A stretch of 64,000 nucleotides of DNA from Chitinophagaceae bacterium (GCA_021151685.1 JAGKWS010000006.1:71803-135802), one strand, 5' to 3'. Shown: positions 47,164 to 56,868, numbered from the stretch's first letter. Numbers and translations: made by a program. Notes: generated by a model not told the origin, from the letters alone.

Positions 47164-47171
47164 TAATTTTG
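47164..47171 (+). promoter_or_regulatory. -7 box TAATTTTG of the TPR lipoprotein gene
   Basis: TAnnTTTG match only 4 nt before the ATG at 47176; leaderless transcript expected. Confidence 0.6.
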
Positions 47172-47175
47172 CACC

Positions 47176-48225
47176 ATGAACATCCGTTGGATACACTACA
47201 TACCCTTATTGGCTATGCTGGTACTGTTTGCCTGCAAAGATGGCAAACAAGATGCTGCTGTAGTTGATGACCCCATACTCACCAGCAGCCCGGCACTGAA
47301 AGCAGTAACAGACGAGATATTGAAGGCACCCAAAGACGCAGCCTTGTACTACGAGCGTGGCCGCCAGTTGCACAAGCTACGCTACGACTCGCTGGCATTG
47401 AAAGACTTTAAGATGGCGGTGACCTTGGATAGCTCGAAATCGCACTACTATAGCGCCGTGGGCGATCTGTTGTTCGAGAACAAGGATATCAATGGCTCGC
47501 TTGATTGGATACAGGCCGCCATTAAAAAGAACCCGAACGATAAGAAAGCGCACCTGAAAATTGCCAAACTTTTCCTGTATACACAAGACTATGCGCGTGG
47601 ATTTGAAGAAATAAACATAGTACTGCGCAAGAATGTATACGACCCCGAAGCCTACTTCCTGAAGGCAATGTTGTACAAAGACATGAAGGATACCGCCAAG
47701 GCCATCAGTAATTTGCAGACTGCTATACAAGTGGCCCCCGACTTTCGCGAGGCGGTAGTGCAATTGGGTACGTTGCTCTCCTCCAGGAATGATTCGTTGG
47801 GTGTGCGCTATCTCGAGAACGCCTACAAAATGGACTCAAATGATGTCTTTCCTGTGTATGCACGTGGCATGTACTATCAGGAACGTAAAGAATACGAAAA
47901 AGCAAAGGCAGAGTATCGCAGGGCCATCATTGCAGACAGGCATTATACCGAGGCGTATTTTGCTATAGGGTATATATTTTTACAGCAAGACTCCATTCAA
48001 AAAGCATGGCGTCATTTCGACCTTGCCATCAAGGCCGACCCAAGCAACACTACGGCTTACTACAATCGTGGCCTGTGTGCCGAGATGATGGATAGCCTGC
48101 AACTGGCCGTTGCCGACTATATGACCGCAGCCCGTATGGATACATCGTACCCCGCACCACGCAAAGCACTGTCTCGCCTGCGTGCCAATGGTGGCAATGG
48201 TAACAACAAAAAGACTTCAAACTAA
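47176..48225 (+). CDS. TPR-repeat lipoprotein
   Basis: 349 residues. Lipoprotein signal HYIPLLAMLVLFACKDG (Cys ~20). At least six TPR-like 34-residue units follow (AALYYERGRQLHKLRYDSLALKDFKMAVTLD, HYYSAVGDLLFENKDINGSLDWIQAAI, ...AYYNRGLCAEMMDSLQLAVADYMTA) up to ~335, then an Asn/Lys-rich tail. A periplasmic scaffold is likely; the partner is unknown. rpe starts 5 bp downstream, so the two form one transcription unit. Confidence 0.88.
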   Translation: MNIRWIHYIPLLAMLVLFACKDGKQDAAVVDDPILTSSPALKAVTDEILKAPKDAALYYERGRQLHKLRYDSLALKDFKMAVTLDSSKSHYYSAVGDLLFENKDINGSLDWIQAAIKKNPNDKKAHLKIAKLFLYTQDYARGFEEINIVLRKNVYDPEAYFLKAMLYKDMKDTAKAISNLQTAIQVAPDFREAVVQLGTLLSSRNDSLGVRYLENAYKMDSNDVFPVYARGMYYQERKEYEKAKAEYRRAIIADRHYTEAYFAIGYIFLQQDSIQKAWRHFDLAIKADPSNTTAYYNRGLCAEMMDSLQLAVADYMTAARMDTSYPAPRKALSRLRANGGNGNNKKTSN

Positions 48226-48230
48226 AGTAT

Positions 48231-48887
48231 ATGGCTATTATAGCACCCTCTATGCTCTCTGCTGATTTTCTGAAGCTGGGAGCAGAAATAGAAATGATTA
48301 ATAACAGCGAGGCCGATTGGTTTCATCTGGATGTAATGGATGGCAAATTTGTCCCCAACATCAGTTACGGAATGCCCATCATAGCACAGATGAAGAAGGT
48401 AGCCACCAAAACGTTTGATGTACACCTGATGATAGAGCAGCCCGAAAGGTATCTGGAGGACTTCAAAAAAGCCGGTGCCGACTACCTGACCGTACACTAC
48501 GAAACAGGCTACCATCTGCATCGTACGCTTACCAGCATACGGGCACTGGGCATGAAGGCTGGTTTGTCCATCAATCCGCACACACCGGTAGACATGGTGG
48601 CCGACATCATACACGAGATAGACCTGTTGCTGGTTATGAGCATCAATCCCGGCTTTGGTGGGCAGAAGTTTCTGCCACTTACTTACAACAAAATTCGCCG
48701 GGCAAAAGAGATAATTACCGCAGCCGGTGCCAATACGCTGATAGAAATAGATGGCGGTGTAACGCTGGAGAATGCCGGCGACATACTGGCTGCCGGTGCC
48801 GATGTGCTGGTGGCGGGTAATACCGTGTTTGCCGCTGCCGACCCTACAGCAATGATAGCCCGACTGAAACGTGCAGGGCAACAATAG
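48231..48887 (+). CDS. rpe: Ribulose-phosphate 3-epimerase
   Basis: 218 residues, full TIM barrel. Motifs: APSMLSADFLKLG (Ser/Asp), FHLDVMDGKFVPNISYG (metal ligands His and Asp), VHLMIEQPERYLEDF, MSINPGFGGQKF, and IDGGVTLENAGDILAAGADVLVAGN. It interconverts ribulose-5-P and xylulose-5-P in the pentose phosphate pathway. Follows the TPR lipoprotein after 5 bp. Confidence 0.96.
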   Translation: MAIIAPSMLSADFLKLGAEIEMINNSEADWFHLDVMDGKFVPNISYGMPIIAQMKKVATKTFDVHLMIEQPERYLEDFKKAGADYLTVHYETGYHLHRTLTSIRALGMKAGLSINPHTPVDMVADIIHEIDLLLVMSINPGFGGQKFLPLTYNKIRRAKEIITAAGANTLIEIDGGVTLENAGDILAAGADVLVAGNTVFAAADPTAMIARLKRAGQQ

Positions 48888-49058
48888 AACAAAAACGGCC
48901 GGATATTCTACGGCATTATTATTGCAGCCAACTTCGCAATGGTTTTGTGAGGTTGGCTGTGTTGTTTTGCTGCATTATATGGCCAAAATATTGCCTGATG
49001 AATACAGGAAAGGCAGAATGATGAAATAATCTTATTTTCATTGCGTTTAAGGATAAGT

Positions 49059-51488
49059 ATGAAGAAACAGTTGACACTGCTGGTAGGGCTGCTTTTTGTG
49101 GCAATTGCCACATGGGCGCAAAAAGCCGTAGTAAGTGGTGTAATACGGGACGAAAGAGATAAACCCCTCGATCAGGCCCTTGTTGCCGATGAAATTACCG
49201 GCATGGGGGTACACACCAATAGCAAGGGCTACTATTGGCTGGAGGTGCCTGCTGGCAAAAAAGTAACGCTCATCTACTATATGCAAGGCTATATAGCCAC
49301 ACGCCGCGAGCTACTATTGCAGCCGGGCAATACGCGTATCATAGATGTGCAGATGCAGCAATTGCAGGCCACAGAAGGCCCCGAGGTAAAAATAGTCAGC
49401 CAGCGCAAGCGTGAGGAAACCAGCCTGCTGGTGCTGGATGCCAGCAAGGCGGTGTACATGCCTACCGTGGTGGGTGGGGTAGAGGGTATCATTAAGCAAA
49501 TGGTGGGTTCCAATAACGAATTGACATCGCAGTACAATGTACGTGGCGGTAACTTCGATGAGAATCTGGTATACGTAAACGACTTCGAGATATACCGCCC
49601 GTTTCTGGTGCGTACAGGCCAGCAAGAAGGTTTGAGCTTTGTAAACCCCGATCTGGTATCTAATGTCAACTTCTCTATTGGTGGCTTTCAGGCCAAGTAT
49701 GGCGATAAAATGGCCAGCGTGCTCGATGTTACCTATAAAAAGCCCACCAAGCTGGGCGGCTCTGCTACTGCCAGCCTGCTGGGTGCCAGTATGCATCTGG
49801 AGGGTGCGTCCAAAAAAAAACAGCGACTCACATGGCTGGTGGGTGCCCGCCAAAAAAGCAATCAGTACGTGCTGCGGGCGCAGCCTACCAAGGGTATTTA
49901 CAATCCATCATTTACCGACATACAGGCATTGGTTAACTACCGCATGGGGAAAAACTGGACGCTGGAGGGCATATTGAACTATGCCCGTAACCGCTTTACA
50001 TTCTTCCCCGAAACTTCTTCATCCAGTTTTGGGGTGCTCAATCAGGCCTATCTGCTGAATGTGTTTTACGAGGGCGGCGAGTTCGATCAGTTCGACTCGC
50101 GTTTTGGCGGCCTGTCTGCCACGTATCAGCGGGCTGGTTCCAAGCTAAAATTGAAATTCCTTGGCTCGGCATTCCGCACCAACGAATACGAGACCTACGA
50201 CATATATGGTGCCTACCTGCTGGGCGAGCTGCAAACCGACCAAAGCAAACGCGACTTTGGGCAGATAAAAACCTATTTGGGCGCAGGTGCCATTCACAAC
50301 TTTGCCCGCAACTACCTGAATGTAAATGTGGCCGACATGGGGCTGCGCGGCACCTACGATGCCGGCAAACATACATTGATGTTTGGTGCCACTACCAGCA
50401 TCACCTCTATAGGCGATGAGCTGCACGAGTGGGAGCGTCGCGATTCGGGTGGGTTTACACAGCCATATAGCCCCACAGAGCTATCAATGGCACAGTTCTA
50501 TCACTCTGCTACCAACCTCAATTATACCCGCATCAATGGGTTTATACAAGATTATTTCCAGCTCGATTCCGGTAGGTTTACCTCTACCGTGGGCTTGCGT
50601 GTGAATCATAGCTACCTGAACGGCGAAACCGTACTGAGCCCACGGGTACAGACATCGTACAGACCACGGTCGGCCAAAAGAGACCTGATCTTGAAGTTCT
50701 CTGCCGGCAAATATGTGCAGCCCCCCTTCTACCGCGAAATGCGCGATATGCAGGGCGTGGTAAATACCAACTTGCTGGCACAAAAGTCGCTACAGTTTGT
50801 ACTGGGTGCCGACTATAACTTTACCATGTACAAGCGGCCATTCAAGCTCACAGGCGAGACATACTATAAGTACCTGTGGGATCAGGACCCCTACCGTTAC
50901 GACAATGTGCGTATACGCTACACAGGCCGCAACAATGCCATAGGCAGGGTATATGGTGGCGAGGTAAGGCTGTACGGAGATTTGGTAAAGGATGCCACAT
51001 CTTGGGTGAGCATAGGCATTATGAAGGCACAACAGAAGATAACAGATAGCCCATCTATTGCCGGCTACAACAATTACTTTGCCATGCCTACCGACCAGCG
51101 TTTTATGCTGGGTATGTACTTCGAAGACTATCTGCGCAAGAACAAGAACTTTAAGGCACACATCAACCTGCTGTATAGCAGTGGCCTGCCTATAGCACCG
51201 CCGCGCGGGCATTTGTTTCAGAATGTGCTGCGCCTGCCCGACTATAAGCGGGTAGACATTGGCTTCTCTGCCCTACTGTTCGATGGATTGAAGAAAGATT
51301 TCAGGGCGCATAGCTTCTTCAATAACATACTGAGTATATGGGGCAGTTTCGAGGTGTTCAACCTACTGAGTATACAAAACACCCTATCCTACACATGGAT
51401 ACAAGACCAGAGTACCAACACCATGTATGCCGTACCCAACAGGCTTACCACCCGCCTGCTAAATGTGAAGCTGCATGTGGTATTCTGA
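49059..51488 (+). CDS. TonB-dependent receptor with carboxypeptidase-regulatory N-domain
   Basis: 809 residues from ATG 49059 with signal peptide (KQLTLLVGLLFVAIATWAQ). CarboxypepD_reg-like domain at ~22-105 (VVSGVIRDERDKPLDQALV), plug at ~130-230 (GGVEGIIKQMVGSNNELTSQYNVRGGNFDENLVYVN, IGGFQAKYGDKMASVLDV), barrel with final strand RLLNVKLHVVF ending in Phe. No SusD partner and no visible siderophore genes, so the ligand is unknown. A Fur-type regulator follows 88 bp downstream, which hints at, but does not prove, metal uptake. Confidence 0.9.
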   Translation: MKKQLTLLVGLLFVAIATWAQKAVVSGVIRDERDKPLDQALVADEITGMGVHTNSKGYYWLEVPAGKKVTLIYYMQGYIATRRELLLQPGNTRIIDVQMQQLQATEGPEVKIVSQRKREETSLLVLDASKAVYMPTVVGGVEGIIKQMVGSNNELTSQYNVRGGNFDENLVYVNDFEIYRPFLVRTGQQEGLSFVNPDLVSNVNFSIGGFQAKYGDKMASVLDVTYKKPTKLGGSATASLLGASMHLEGASKKKQRLTWLVGARQKSNQYVLRAQPTKGIYNPSFTDIQALVNYRMGKNWTLEGILNYARNRFTFFPETSSSSFGVLNQAYLLNVFYEGGEFDQFDSRFGGLSATYQRAGSKLKLKFLGSAFRTNEYETYDIYGAYLLGELQTDQSKRDFGQIKTYLGAGAIHNFARNYLNVNVADMGLRGTYDAGKHTLMFGATTSITSIGDELHEWERRDSGGFTQPYSPTELSMAQFYHSATNLNYTRINGFIQDYFQLDSGRFTSTVGLRVNHSYLNGETVLSPRVQTSYRPRSAKRDLILKFSAGKYVQPPFYREMRDMQGVVNTNLLAQKSLQFVLGADYNFTMYKRPFKLTGETYYKYLWDQDPYRYDNVRIRYTGRNNAIGRVYGGEVRLYGDLVKDATSWVSIGIMKAQQKITDSPSIAGYNNYFAMPTDQRFMLGMYFEDYLRKNKNFKAHINLLYSSGLPIAPPRGHLFQNVLRLPDYKRVDIGFSALLFDGLKKDFRAHSFFNNILSIWGSFEVFNLLSIQNTLSYTWIQDQSTNTMYAVPNRLTTRLLNVKLHVVF

Positions 51489-51531
51489 TGAGTGTCTGGT
51501 GTAAAAGAGTGTTGGCAAGTGGGTAAAGTTG

Positions 51532-51539
51532 TAATTTTG
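51532..51539 (+). promoter_or_regulatory. -33/-7 promoter of the Fur-family gene
   Basis: -7 box TAATTTTG with TTG at 51512-51514, 17 nt between them, the best -33/-7 pair in the window. The ATG is at 51577, giving a ~31-nt leader. Confidence 0.6.
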
Positions 51540-51576
51540 CAGGTGCATACAACGGCATTCAGCCGATAGGCGGGCT

Positions 51577-51957
51577 ATGGTAAAGAGAAGAAATACGCAG
51601 ATACAGGAGCATATACGAGCCATGTTGCAGAACGCTACAGAGGCCCTGAGCCATGTAGATATAGAAACACGGCTGGACGTGCCTGCCGATAGGGCTACCA
51701 TCTTTCGGGTAATGAATAGGCTGGTAGAGGATGGCTTTGCCCACAAAATCATGTCGGACGACGGTAAGAGCTATTTTGCTGCCTGCCACAATGGCTGCGA
51801 ACACGGCCATCATAACGACGAACACAGCCACTTCAGGTGTGTGCAGTGCAACCGGTTACAATGTTTGGAAGACAGGATAAAGCCCGTGTTGCCCGACAAC
51901 TACAGCCTGCTGCATGCCAACATTGTGCTTACCGGCGTATGCCCGCAGTGCCGCTGA
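51577..51957 (+). CDS. Fur-family metal-dependent regulator
   Basis: 126 residues. Winged helix (ALSHVDIETRLDVPADRATIFRVMNRLVEDGFA) then the dimerisation and metal domain: His-rich HNGCEHGHHNDEHSHFRC and two CxxC sites (CVQC, CPQC) for structural zinc. A short form without the long N-terminus of Fur, fitting Zur/Fur-like proteins of Bacteroidota. Metal specificity (Zn, Fe, Mn) cannot be told. Downstream of a TonB receptor. Confidence 0.9.
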   Translation: MVKRRNTQIQEHIRAMLQNATEALSHVDIETRLDVPADRATIFRVMNRLVEDGFAHKIMSDDGKSYFAACHNGCEHGHHNDEHSHFRCVQCNRLQCLEDRIKPVLPDNYSLLHANIVLTGVCPQCR

Positions 51958-51966
51958 CGGTAGCGA

Positions 51967-51994
51967 AAAGCCGGATTGAGAACAAACCGGCCTT
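51967..51994 (+). terminator. Weak hairpin after the Fur-family gene
   Basis: Short stem GCCGG (51970-51974) with CCGGC (51987-51991) framed by AAAA and TT; only 5 bp, so doubtful. Confidence 0.3.
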
Positions 51995-52064
51995 CTATTG
52001 ATGTATGAAACTCACGTAGTAGCCGGGCGTAGGTTGTATAGCATAAACGCCCGTATGTGTACGC

Positions 52065-52370
52065 TTATTTTTCCGAAGGAAAGTACAAATAGGGTCTGCC
52101 ATAGCGATCCTCAGCATATCGTGCACGCTCAAAGACAGGCATGGCTACTGTTCTTCCATAGCGGTATGGGGGCGTTTGTTTACCATCTGCACAACGTTTA
52201 TTTTTTTCCTTATACCGGGCATCGTAGCCGTCTGGTCCATAATAATAGCCCCTGGTACCATATGCCCAACCACCCCGTACATACATACGGTGGTAGTAGC
52301 GGCCGTAACCCGTTTGTGCCGTTGCAACAGCTGCCAATAAAATGGCCAGCGCGCAGAGTGTTGGTTTCAT
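52065..52370 (-). CDS. Small secreted Tyr/Gly/Arg-rich protein
   Basis: 101 residues from the Met at 52370 (MKPTLCALAILLAAVATAQ, a clear signal peptide); two earlier Mets at 52379 and 52394 are possible. The mature part is rich in Tyr, Gly and Arg (GYGRYYHRMYVRGGWAYG...), with two Cys-free low-complexity halves. I do not recognise the family. A TATATTTG box on the minus strand (52423-52430) lies ~28 nt before the first Met. Confidence 0.55.
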   Translation of the reverse strand: MKPTLCALAILLAAVATAQTGYGRYYHRMYVRGGWAYGTRGYYYGPDGYDARYKEKNKRCADGKQTPPYRYGRTVAMPVFERARYAEDRYGRPYLYFPSEK

Positions 52371-52502
52371 GAATTGCATGGTAGATGGTGTCATTTTAAT
52401 GCGACACTATCGCAAATATAAGCATTGTTTTTTTTATTGCAACACAGTTGCAGTAATTTTTGTAGAAATTGTTTCGGCATGAGGGGCTATCTGTGGCAAA
52501 AA

Positions 52503-52529
52503 AAAGCCGCCCCATATAGGAGCGGCTTT
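52503..52529 (-). terminator. Terminator of glmM
   Basis: Arms AAAGCCGC (52503-52510) and GCGGCTTT (52522-52529), extendable by 3 bp with one mismatch; on the minus strand it is followed by a run of T, just past the glmM stop. Confidence 0.75.
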
Positions 52530-52553
52530 ACAGTTCATTGTTGTAATGTTTGC

Positions 52554-53948
52554 TTAGTGGGCTGGCATCATCATTATTTCGCGAATATCGGCCATTATTT
52601 TGCGGGCTATATTGTTGGCAGTAGTCTCAGACCCACTCTCGGAATAGATGCGTATAATAGGCTCGGTATTGGACGTACGTAAGTGTACCCAATCGCTATC
52701 GAAATCTATACGCAAGCCATCTTCGGTGTTGATGGGCTGCTTCTTGTATCTGTTCTTTATTTCCTCAAATATGCGCTTCACGTCTACATCTTCGCCCAGT
52801 TCTATCTTGTTCTTCGATATAAAGTAGTTGGGGTAAGTGCTACGCAGGTTGCGTACCGAGCGGCCCGATTTGGCCAAATGTGTAAGGAACAATGCAATAC
52901 CAATAAGGGCATCGCGGCCATAGTGCAGCTCGGGTACTATCACACCACCATTACCTTCGCCACCTATTACGGCATTTACCTCCTTCATCTTTTTCACCAC
53001 ATTCACCTCGCCCACAGCACTTGGGTAGTACTGGCCACCATGTTTTTCGGTCACATCGCGCAGGGCGCGGGTAGACGACAGGTTCGATACCGTATTGCCC
53101 TTTGTATGGCCCAGTATATAGTCGGCAATGGCTACCAGCGTATACTCTTCGCCAAACAGCGAGCCATCTTCGCACACAAAACACAGGCGGTCTACATCGG
53201 GGTCTACTGCAATGCCCAGAGTGGCATTTTGTTTAGCAACTGTCGAACAAAGCTCTATCAGGTTTTCGGGCAATGGCTCGGGGTTGTGGGCAAATTTGCC
53301 GGTTACTTCCTCATTCATCACCACTATATCATTTACCCCAAGCGCACGCAGCAATGGTGGTACCGAAATAGCTCCTGTAGAGTTTACCGCATCTACCACT
53401 ACTTTGTAGTTTTTGCTGCGTATGGCTTCTACATCTACCAGCGGATGTTGCAGTATCACGTCTATATGGCGTTGTATATAGCTGTCATCGGTAGTCAATG
53501 TACCCAGCTTGTTCACATCGGCATAGGGCATGTCGGCCTGTGCGGCATATTCCAGTATCCACTGGCCGGCAGCAGCGTCCAGAAACTCACCCGCACTGTT
53601 CAGCAGTTTCAGCGCATTCCACTCCTTGGGGTTGTGGCTGGCCGTAATGATGATGCCACCACCGGCATCTTCCATTTTTACGGCCATCTCTACTGTAGGC
53701 GTAGTGCTCAGGCCAAGGTCTACCACCGTGCAGCCCACACCTTGCAGTGTAGCCGCTACAAGGTCGCGCACCATGCCGCCAGAGATACGGCCATCGCGGC
53801 CAATGATAATTTTTTTGTTGCTGCCCTGCTGCGCTACCCACGCACCATAGGCAGTAGTAAATTTCACAATGTCAATCGGGGTAAGGCTTTTGCCGGGTAC
53901 ACCGCCTATGGTGCCCCGTATGCCTGATATAGATTTGATTAAAGCCAT
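52554..53948 (-). CDS. glmM: Phosphoglucosamine mutase (phosphohexomutase family)
   Basis: 464 residues from the Met at 53948 (MALIKSISGIRGTIGG). Phosphohexomutase signs: GIRGTIGG, phosphoserine loop IIITASHNPKEWNALK (Ser ~105), metal loop AVDPDVDRLCFV (~250), sugar loop GGEGNGGVIVPELHYGRDAL (~330), and phosphate-binding RTSNTEPIIRIYSES near the end. It turns glucosamine-6-P to glucosamine-1-P for peptidoglycan and LPS; another hexose-P specificity is possible. The longer frame to 54053 is discarded. Confidence 0.9.
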   Translation of the reverse strand: MALIKSISGIRGTIGGVPGKSLTPIDIVKFTTAYGAWVAQQGSNKKIIIGRDGRISGGMVRDLVAATLQGVGCTVVDLGLSTTPTVEMAVKMEDAGGGIIITASHNPKEWNALKLLNSAGEFLDAAAGQWILEYAAQADMPYADVNKLGTLTTDDSYIQRHIDVILQHPLVDVEAIRSKNYKVVVDAVNSTGAISVPPLLRALGVNDIVVMNEEVTGKFAHNPEPLPENLIELCSTVAKQNATLGIAVDPDVDRLCFVCEDGSLFGEEYTLVAIADYILGHTKGNTVSNLSSTRALRDVTEKHGGQYYPSAVGEVNVVKKMKEVNAVIGGEGNGGVIVPELHYGRDALIGIALFLTHLAKSGRSVRNLRSTYPNYFISKNKIELGEDVDVKRIFEEIKNRYKKQPINTEDGLRIDFDSDWVHLRTSNTEPIIRIYSESGSETTANNIARKIMADIREIMMMPAH

Positions 53949-53952
53949 GTTG

Positions 53953-53960
53953 CGAAGATA
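53953..53960 (-). promoter_or_regulatory. Variant -7 box TATCTTCG of glmM
   Basis: One base off TAnnTTTG, 4 nt before the glmM ATG; fits the leaderless pattern seen elsewhere in the window but is weaker. Confidence 0.4.
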
Positions 53961-54022
53961 AAACTTTCCGTTCTTGCAGATGTTTGCAGTTTCGTTAACG
54001 GGGGTATAAATGATAGCGTTGT

Positions 54023-55393
54023 TTAGTGCACAACCGTGAACCTGCCACCCCACATGGCATTGTTGCCGGTAGCTTGCAGGTAATATACCCCTGCCGGCAA
54101 TTCACTTACATCTAAGGTTAGCCGGCCATTGGCACTATGGTAGCTACCAGCCACTGCGCCATCGGGGCGTAGTACTGCTACAGTAGTTGAGAGGTTGGTT
54201 GGTAAGATGATGGTCATATAGTCCCCGGCAGGGTTGGGCAATACACGCAACCCGCCCGCTGCCGCTGTCACTGGTGGTACAGCATTATACACCGGGCTCA
54301 CCTTCCACGTGGCCGAGTTGCCACCGTCGGTAAAGTATACATTTTCGGCAGCATCGGCACAAACGCCGGTAGGGCCACCCAACCGGGCTTCCAGCGCGGG
54401 GCCAGAGCCCGGTACAAAGCCAAACAACCCACTACCGGCCAATGTGTGCATGATGCCATCGGTTGTTACTACACGTATGCGGTTGTTGCCAAAGTCGGCA
54501 ATGTACAGATTGCTGCGGCTGCTCATGTACACGCTGTAGGGTTGCACCAGTTTGGCCGCGGTGGCAGGCCCGTTGTCGCCGCTGTAGTCGGCTGCGCCTG
54601 TACCTGCTACCGTGGTTATGATACCCGTAGATAGTTGTACCCTGCGCACAGCGTTATTGTCTTTGTCGGCTATATACAGGTTGCCCGCGGTATCGGTACA
54701 TACCCCCATGGGCGATGACAGCATGGCTGCGGTTGCCGGGCCACTATCGCCACCATAACCCGATAGTCCATTGCCTGCCACTGTGGTAATAATGCCTGTG
54801 GCAGCATCTACCCGCCTTATGCGGTGATTGCCCCGGTCGGCAATATACATGTTGTTCCATTTGTCTATACACAGCCCTGCTGGTTGCTCCATTGCGGCCA
54901 GCAGCGCATTGCCTCCGTCGCCACCATAACCACCAGCACCACTACCGGCAATAGTGCTGATGATGCCCGTAGCAGCATCTATGCGGCGCACACGGTTGTT
55001 GTATTCTTCGGTTATGTACAGGTTGCCGGTGGCATCCAGCGCAGTGCCCGTAGGCTCGCGCAGTTGGGCATTGGTAGCGGGGCCGCCATCGCCACCAAAA
55101 CCCAATGTACCATTGCCGCCATAGGTGCTTATGGTGCCGCCGGGTGTTAGTTTGCGCACACGGGCCACCGCATAGTCGGCTATGTACAGGTCGCCTGTGG
55201 TGGCATGCATACAAATGCCCGATGGTACCGCTAAAGACAAATCAGTTGCGGGAAATCCATCGCCTATGTATTGGGTAATACCATTGCCGGCAATATTGGT
55301 TATAATAGCTTGCGACCGTGCCGAAACAGCCGCCAGTAGCAACATACACAGCAGTTGCAGGCATTTGCCCCCGTTATAGAATTGGCTTTGCAT
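54023..55393 (-). CDS. NHL-repeat beta-propeller protein with T9SS sorting domain (paralogue 1)
   Basis: 456 residues from the Met at 55393, signal peptide LLCMLLLAAVSARSQA. Six NHL-type units of ~55 residues with the core IITTVAGNGLSGYGGDSGPATAA-LSSPMGVCTDTAGNLYIADxxNNxVRRV. A T9SS type A domain closes it (RVLPNPAGDYMTIIL, ELPAGVYYLQATGNNAMWGGRFTVVH). Known NHL propellers bind glycans, peptides or RNA; this one acts outside the cell. It is followed on the same strand by a close relative, so the pair is a tandem duplication. Confidence 0.85.
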   Translation of the reverse strand: MQSQFYNGGKCLQLLCMLLLAAVSARSQAIITNIAGNGITQYIGDGFPATDLSLAVPSGICMHATTGDLYIADYAVARVRKLTPGGTISTYGGNGTLGFGGDGGPATNAQLREPTGTALDATGNLYITEEYNNRVRRIDAATGIISTIAGSGAGGYGGDGGNALLAAMEQPAGLCIDKWNNMYIADRGNHRIRRVDAATGIITTVAGNGLSGYGGDSGPATAAMLSSPMGVCTDTAGNLYIADKDNNAVRRVQLSTGIITTVAGTGAADYSGDNGPATAAKLVQPYSVYMSSRSNLYIADFGNNRIRVVTTDGIMHTLAGSGLFGFVPGSGPALEARLGGPTGVCADAAENVYFTDGGNSATWKVSPVYNAVPPVTAAAGGLRVLPNPAGDYMTIILPTNLSTTVAVLRPDGAVAGSYHSANGRLTLDVSELPAGVYYLQATGNNAMWGGRFTVVH

Positions 55394-55497
55394 AGAACAA
55401 GAGATAGAGAAAGTTACGACCAAATATCGACCCTGTCTTCATAAAATGCGGATGCCCTCTATACAGAGGGCATCCGGTAGATGGAGGATGTTTAATA

Positions 55498-56868
55498 TTA
55501 TTGGACAATCACTTTTTGAGTAACCTCGTTCTTGCCCGATTGTAAACGAATACTGTACGTGCCCGCAGCCATACCAGCCAGATTAACTGTACCTGATGTG
55601 CCGCTGATGCTGCCACTAAGTACCTGCGCACCAGTTACGGTGAAGATAGTGTATGTAGCATCTACCATGTCGGCACCGGTAGTAATATTGATAACACCAT
55701 TGGCCGGATTAGGGAATACCGATACCTGCTGCATATTGCCCACACTGCTACGTGGTGTAATGGGTGTGCCGGCAGGGGCTATCTTGCGTACACGGTTGTT
55801 ACCCGCATCGGCTACATACAGATAGCCTGCGGCATCGGCCCAAACACCCTGTGGGTTGTTCAGTTGTGCCGATGTTGAGATATCGCCATCGCCCGAGAAG
55901 CCAGCTACACCAGTACCTGCAACGGTAGAAAGAACCTTGCGCACCAAGTGCATTTGGCGAACGGCATGGTTACCACGATCGCAGATGTACATCATACCAT
56001 TGGGGGCAATGTACAAACTACCAGGGTTGCGCAGTTGCGCGGTATTGGCCATTACAAAGTTGCCCGAGAAGCCAGCCGTGCCCGTACCGGCCACCGTAGT
56101 GATGATACCTGTATTGAGGTCTACCTTGCGCACTACATTGTTGTTGGCATCAGAGAAGTACAGATGCCCTGCACCGGGGCTGCTGGGGTCGAAGAATACC
56201 GCACTGGGGTTAGATGTACGTGCCGATACAGCAGGACCACCATCGCCGGTGTAGCCGTGGGCGCCACCACCGTTTACAATAGTGGTAATGATACCGGTAG
56301 CCGCATCTACACGGCGTATGCGGTTGCTGCCGTAGTCGGCTACATAGGTATTGCCCATCAGGTCTTCGCAGGCACCTGTTGGTGTCATGGTTTTGGCCAG
56401 GCAGGCAGGGCCATCATCGCCACTGCTACCCTGCGAGCCACAACCATAGCGTGCGGCAGTGGTGCCGGTAGCAGGGTTGTAGGCAAAGCCCATATCATTG
56501 AACCATGCATTAAACAACACCTCGCCCGATGCATCTGTAAATACCGATGATGGATAGTGCAACGATGGAGTTCCCGTAGGCCAGCCAGCCACACCCGAGC
56601 CCGATACCGATGTAATGGTACCCGAGCCGTCTATCTTGCGAATGCGATTGTTCATTTTGTCGGCAATATATACATTGCCCTCGCCGTCTGTGGCAACACC
56701 ATGTGGCTGCGATAAGCGTGCCGCAGCAGCAGGGCCGCTATCGCCGCTAAGGCCGGCAGTACCCGTACCCGCAATGGTGTAAATAGTACCCTGTGCCAGT
56801 GCTGCCGAAGACCCCGCAACGGTGAAAGCGGCAGCAATAAATAACTTACGTAAAGTGTGTTTTTTCAT
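55498..56868 (-). CDS. NHL-repeat beta-propeller protein with T9SS sorting domain (paralogue 2)
   Basis: 456 residues, the same length as its neighbour. Signal peptide LFIAAAFTVAGSSAALAQ. NHL units such as GTIYTIAGTGTAGLSGDSGPAAAARLSQPHGVATDGEGNVYIAD repeat to ~355; a T9SS domain ends it (SVFPNPANGVINITTG, TIFTVTGAQVLSGS, NLAGMAAGTYSIRLQSGKNEVTQKVIVQ). The sequence is clearly homologous but not nearly identical to paralogue 1. The leader carries a 7-bp hairpin at 56872-56892. Confidence 0.87.
   Translation of the reverse strand: MKKHTLRKLFIAAAFTVAGSSAALAQGTIYTIAGTGTAGLSGDSGPAAAARLSQPHGVATDGEGNVYIADKMNNRIRKIDGSGTITSVSGSGVAGWPTGTPSLHYPSSVFTDASGEVLFNAWFNDMGFAYNPATGTTAARYGCGSQGSSGDDGPACLAKTMTPTGACEDLMGNTYVADYGSNRIRRVDAATGIITTIVNGGGAHGYTGDGGPAVSARTSNPSAVFFDPSSPGAGHLYFSDANNNVVRKVDLNTGIITTVAGTGTAGFSGNFVMANTAQLRNPGSLYIAPNGMMYICDRGNHAVRQMHLVRKVLSTVAGTGVAGFSGDGDISTSAQLNNPQGVWADAAGYLYVADAGNNRVRKIAPAGTPITPRSSVGNMQQVSVFPNPANGVINITTGADMVDATYTIFTVTGAQVLSGSISGTSGTVNLAGMAAGTYSIRLQSGKNEVTQKVIVQ

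Noticed and set aside
52683..53927. 414-residue plus-strand frame
   Set aside because: Antisense of glmM, whose catalytic motifs are intact in the other strand.
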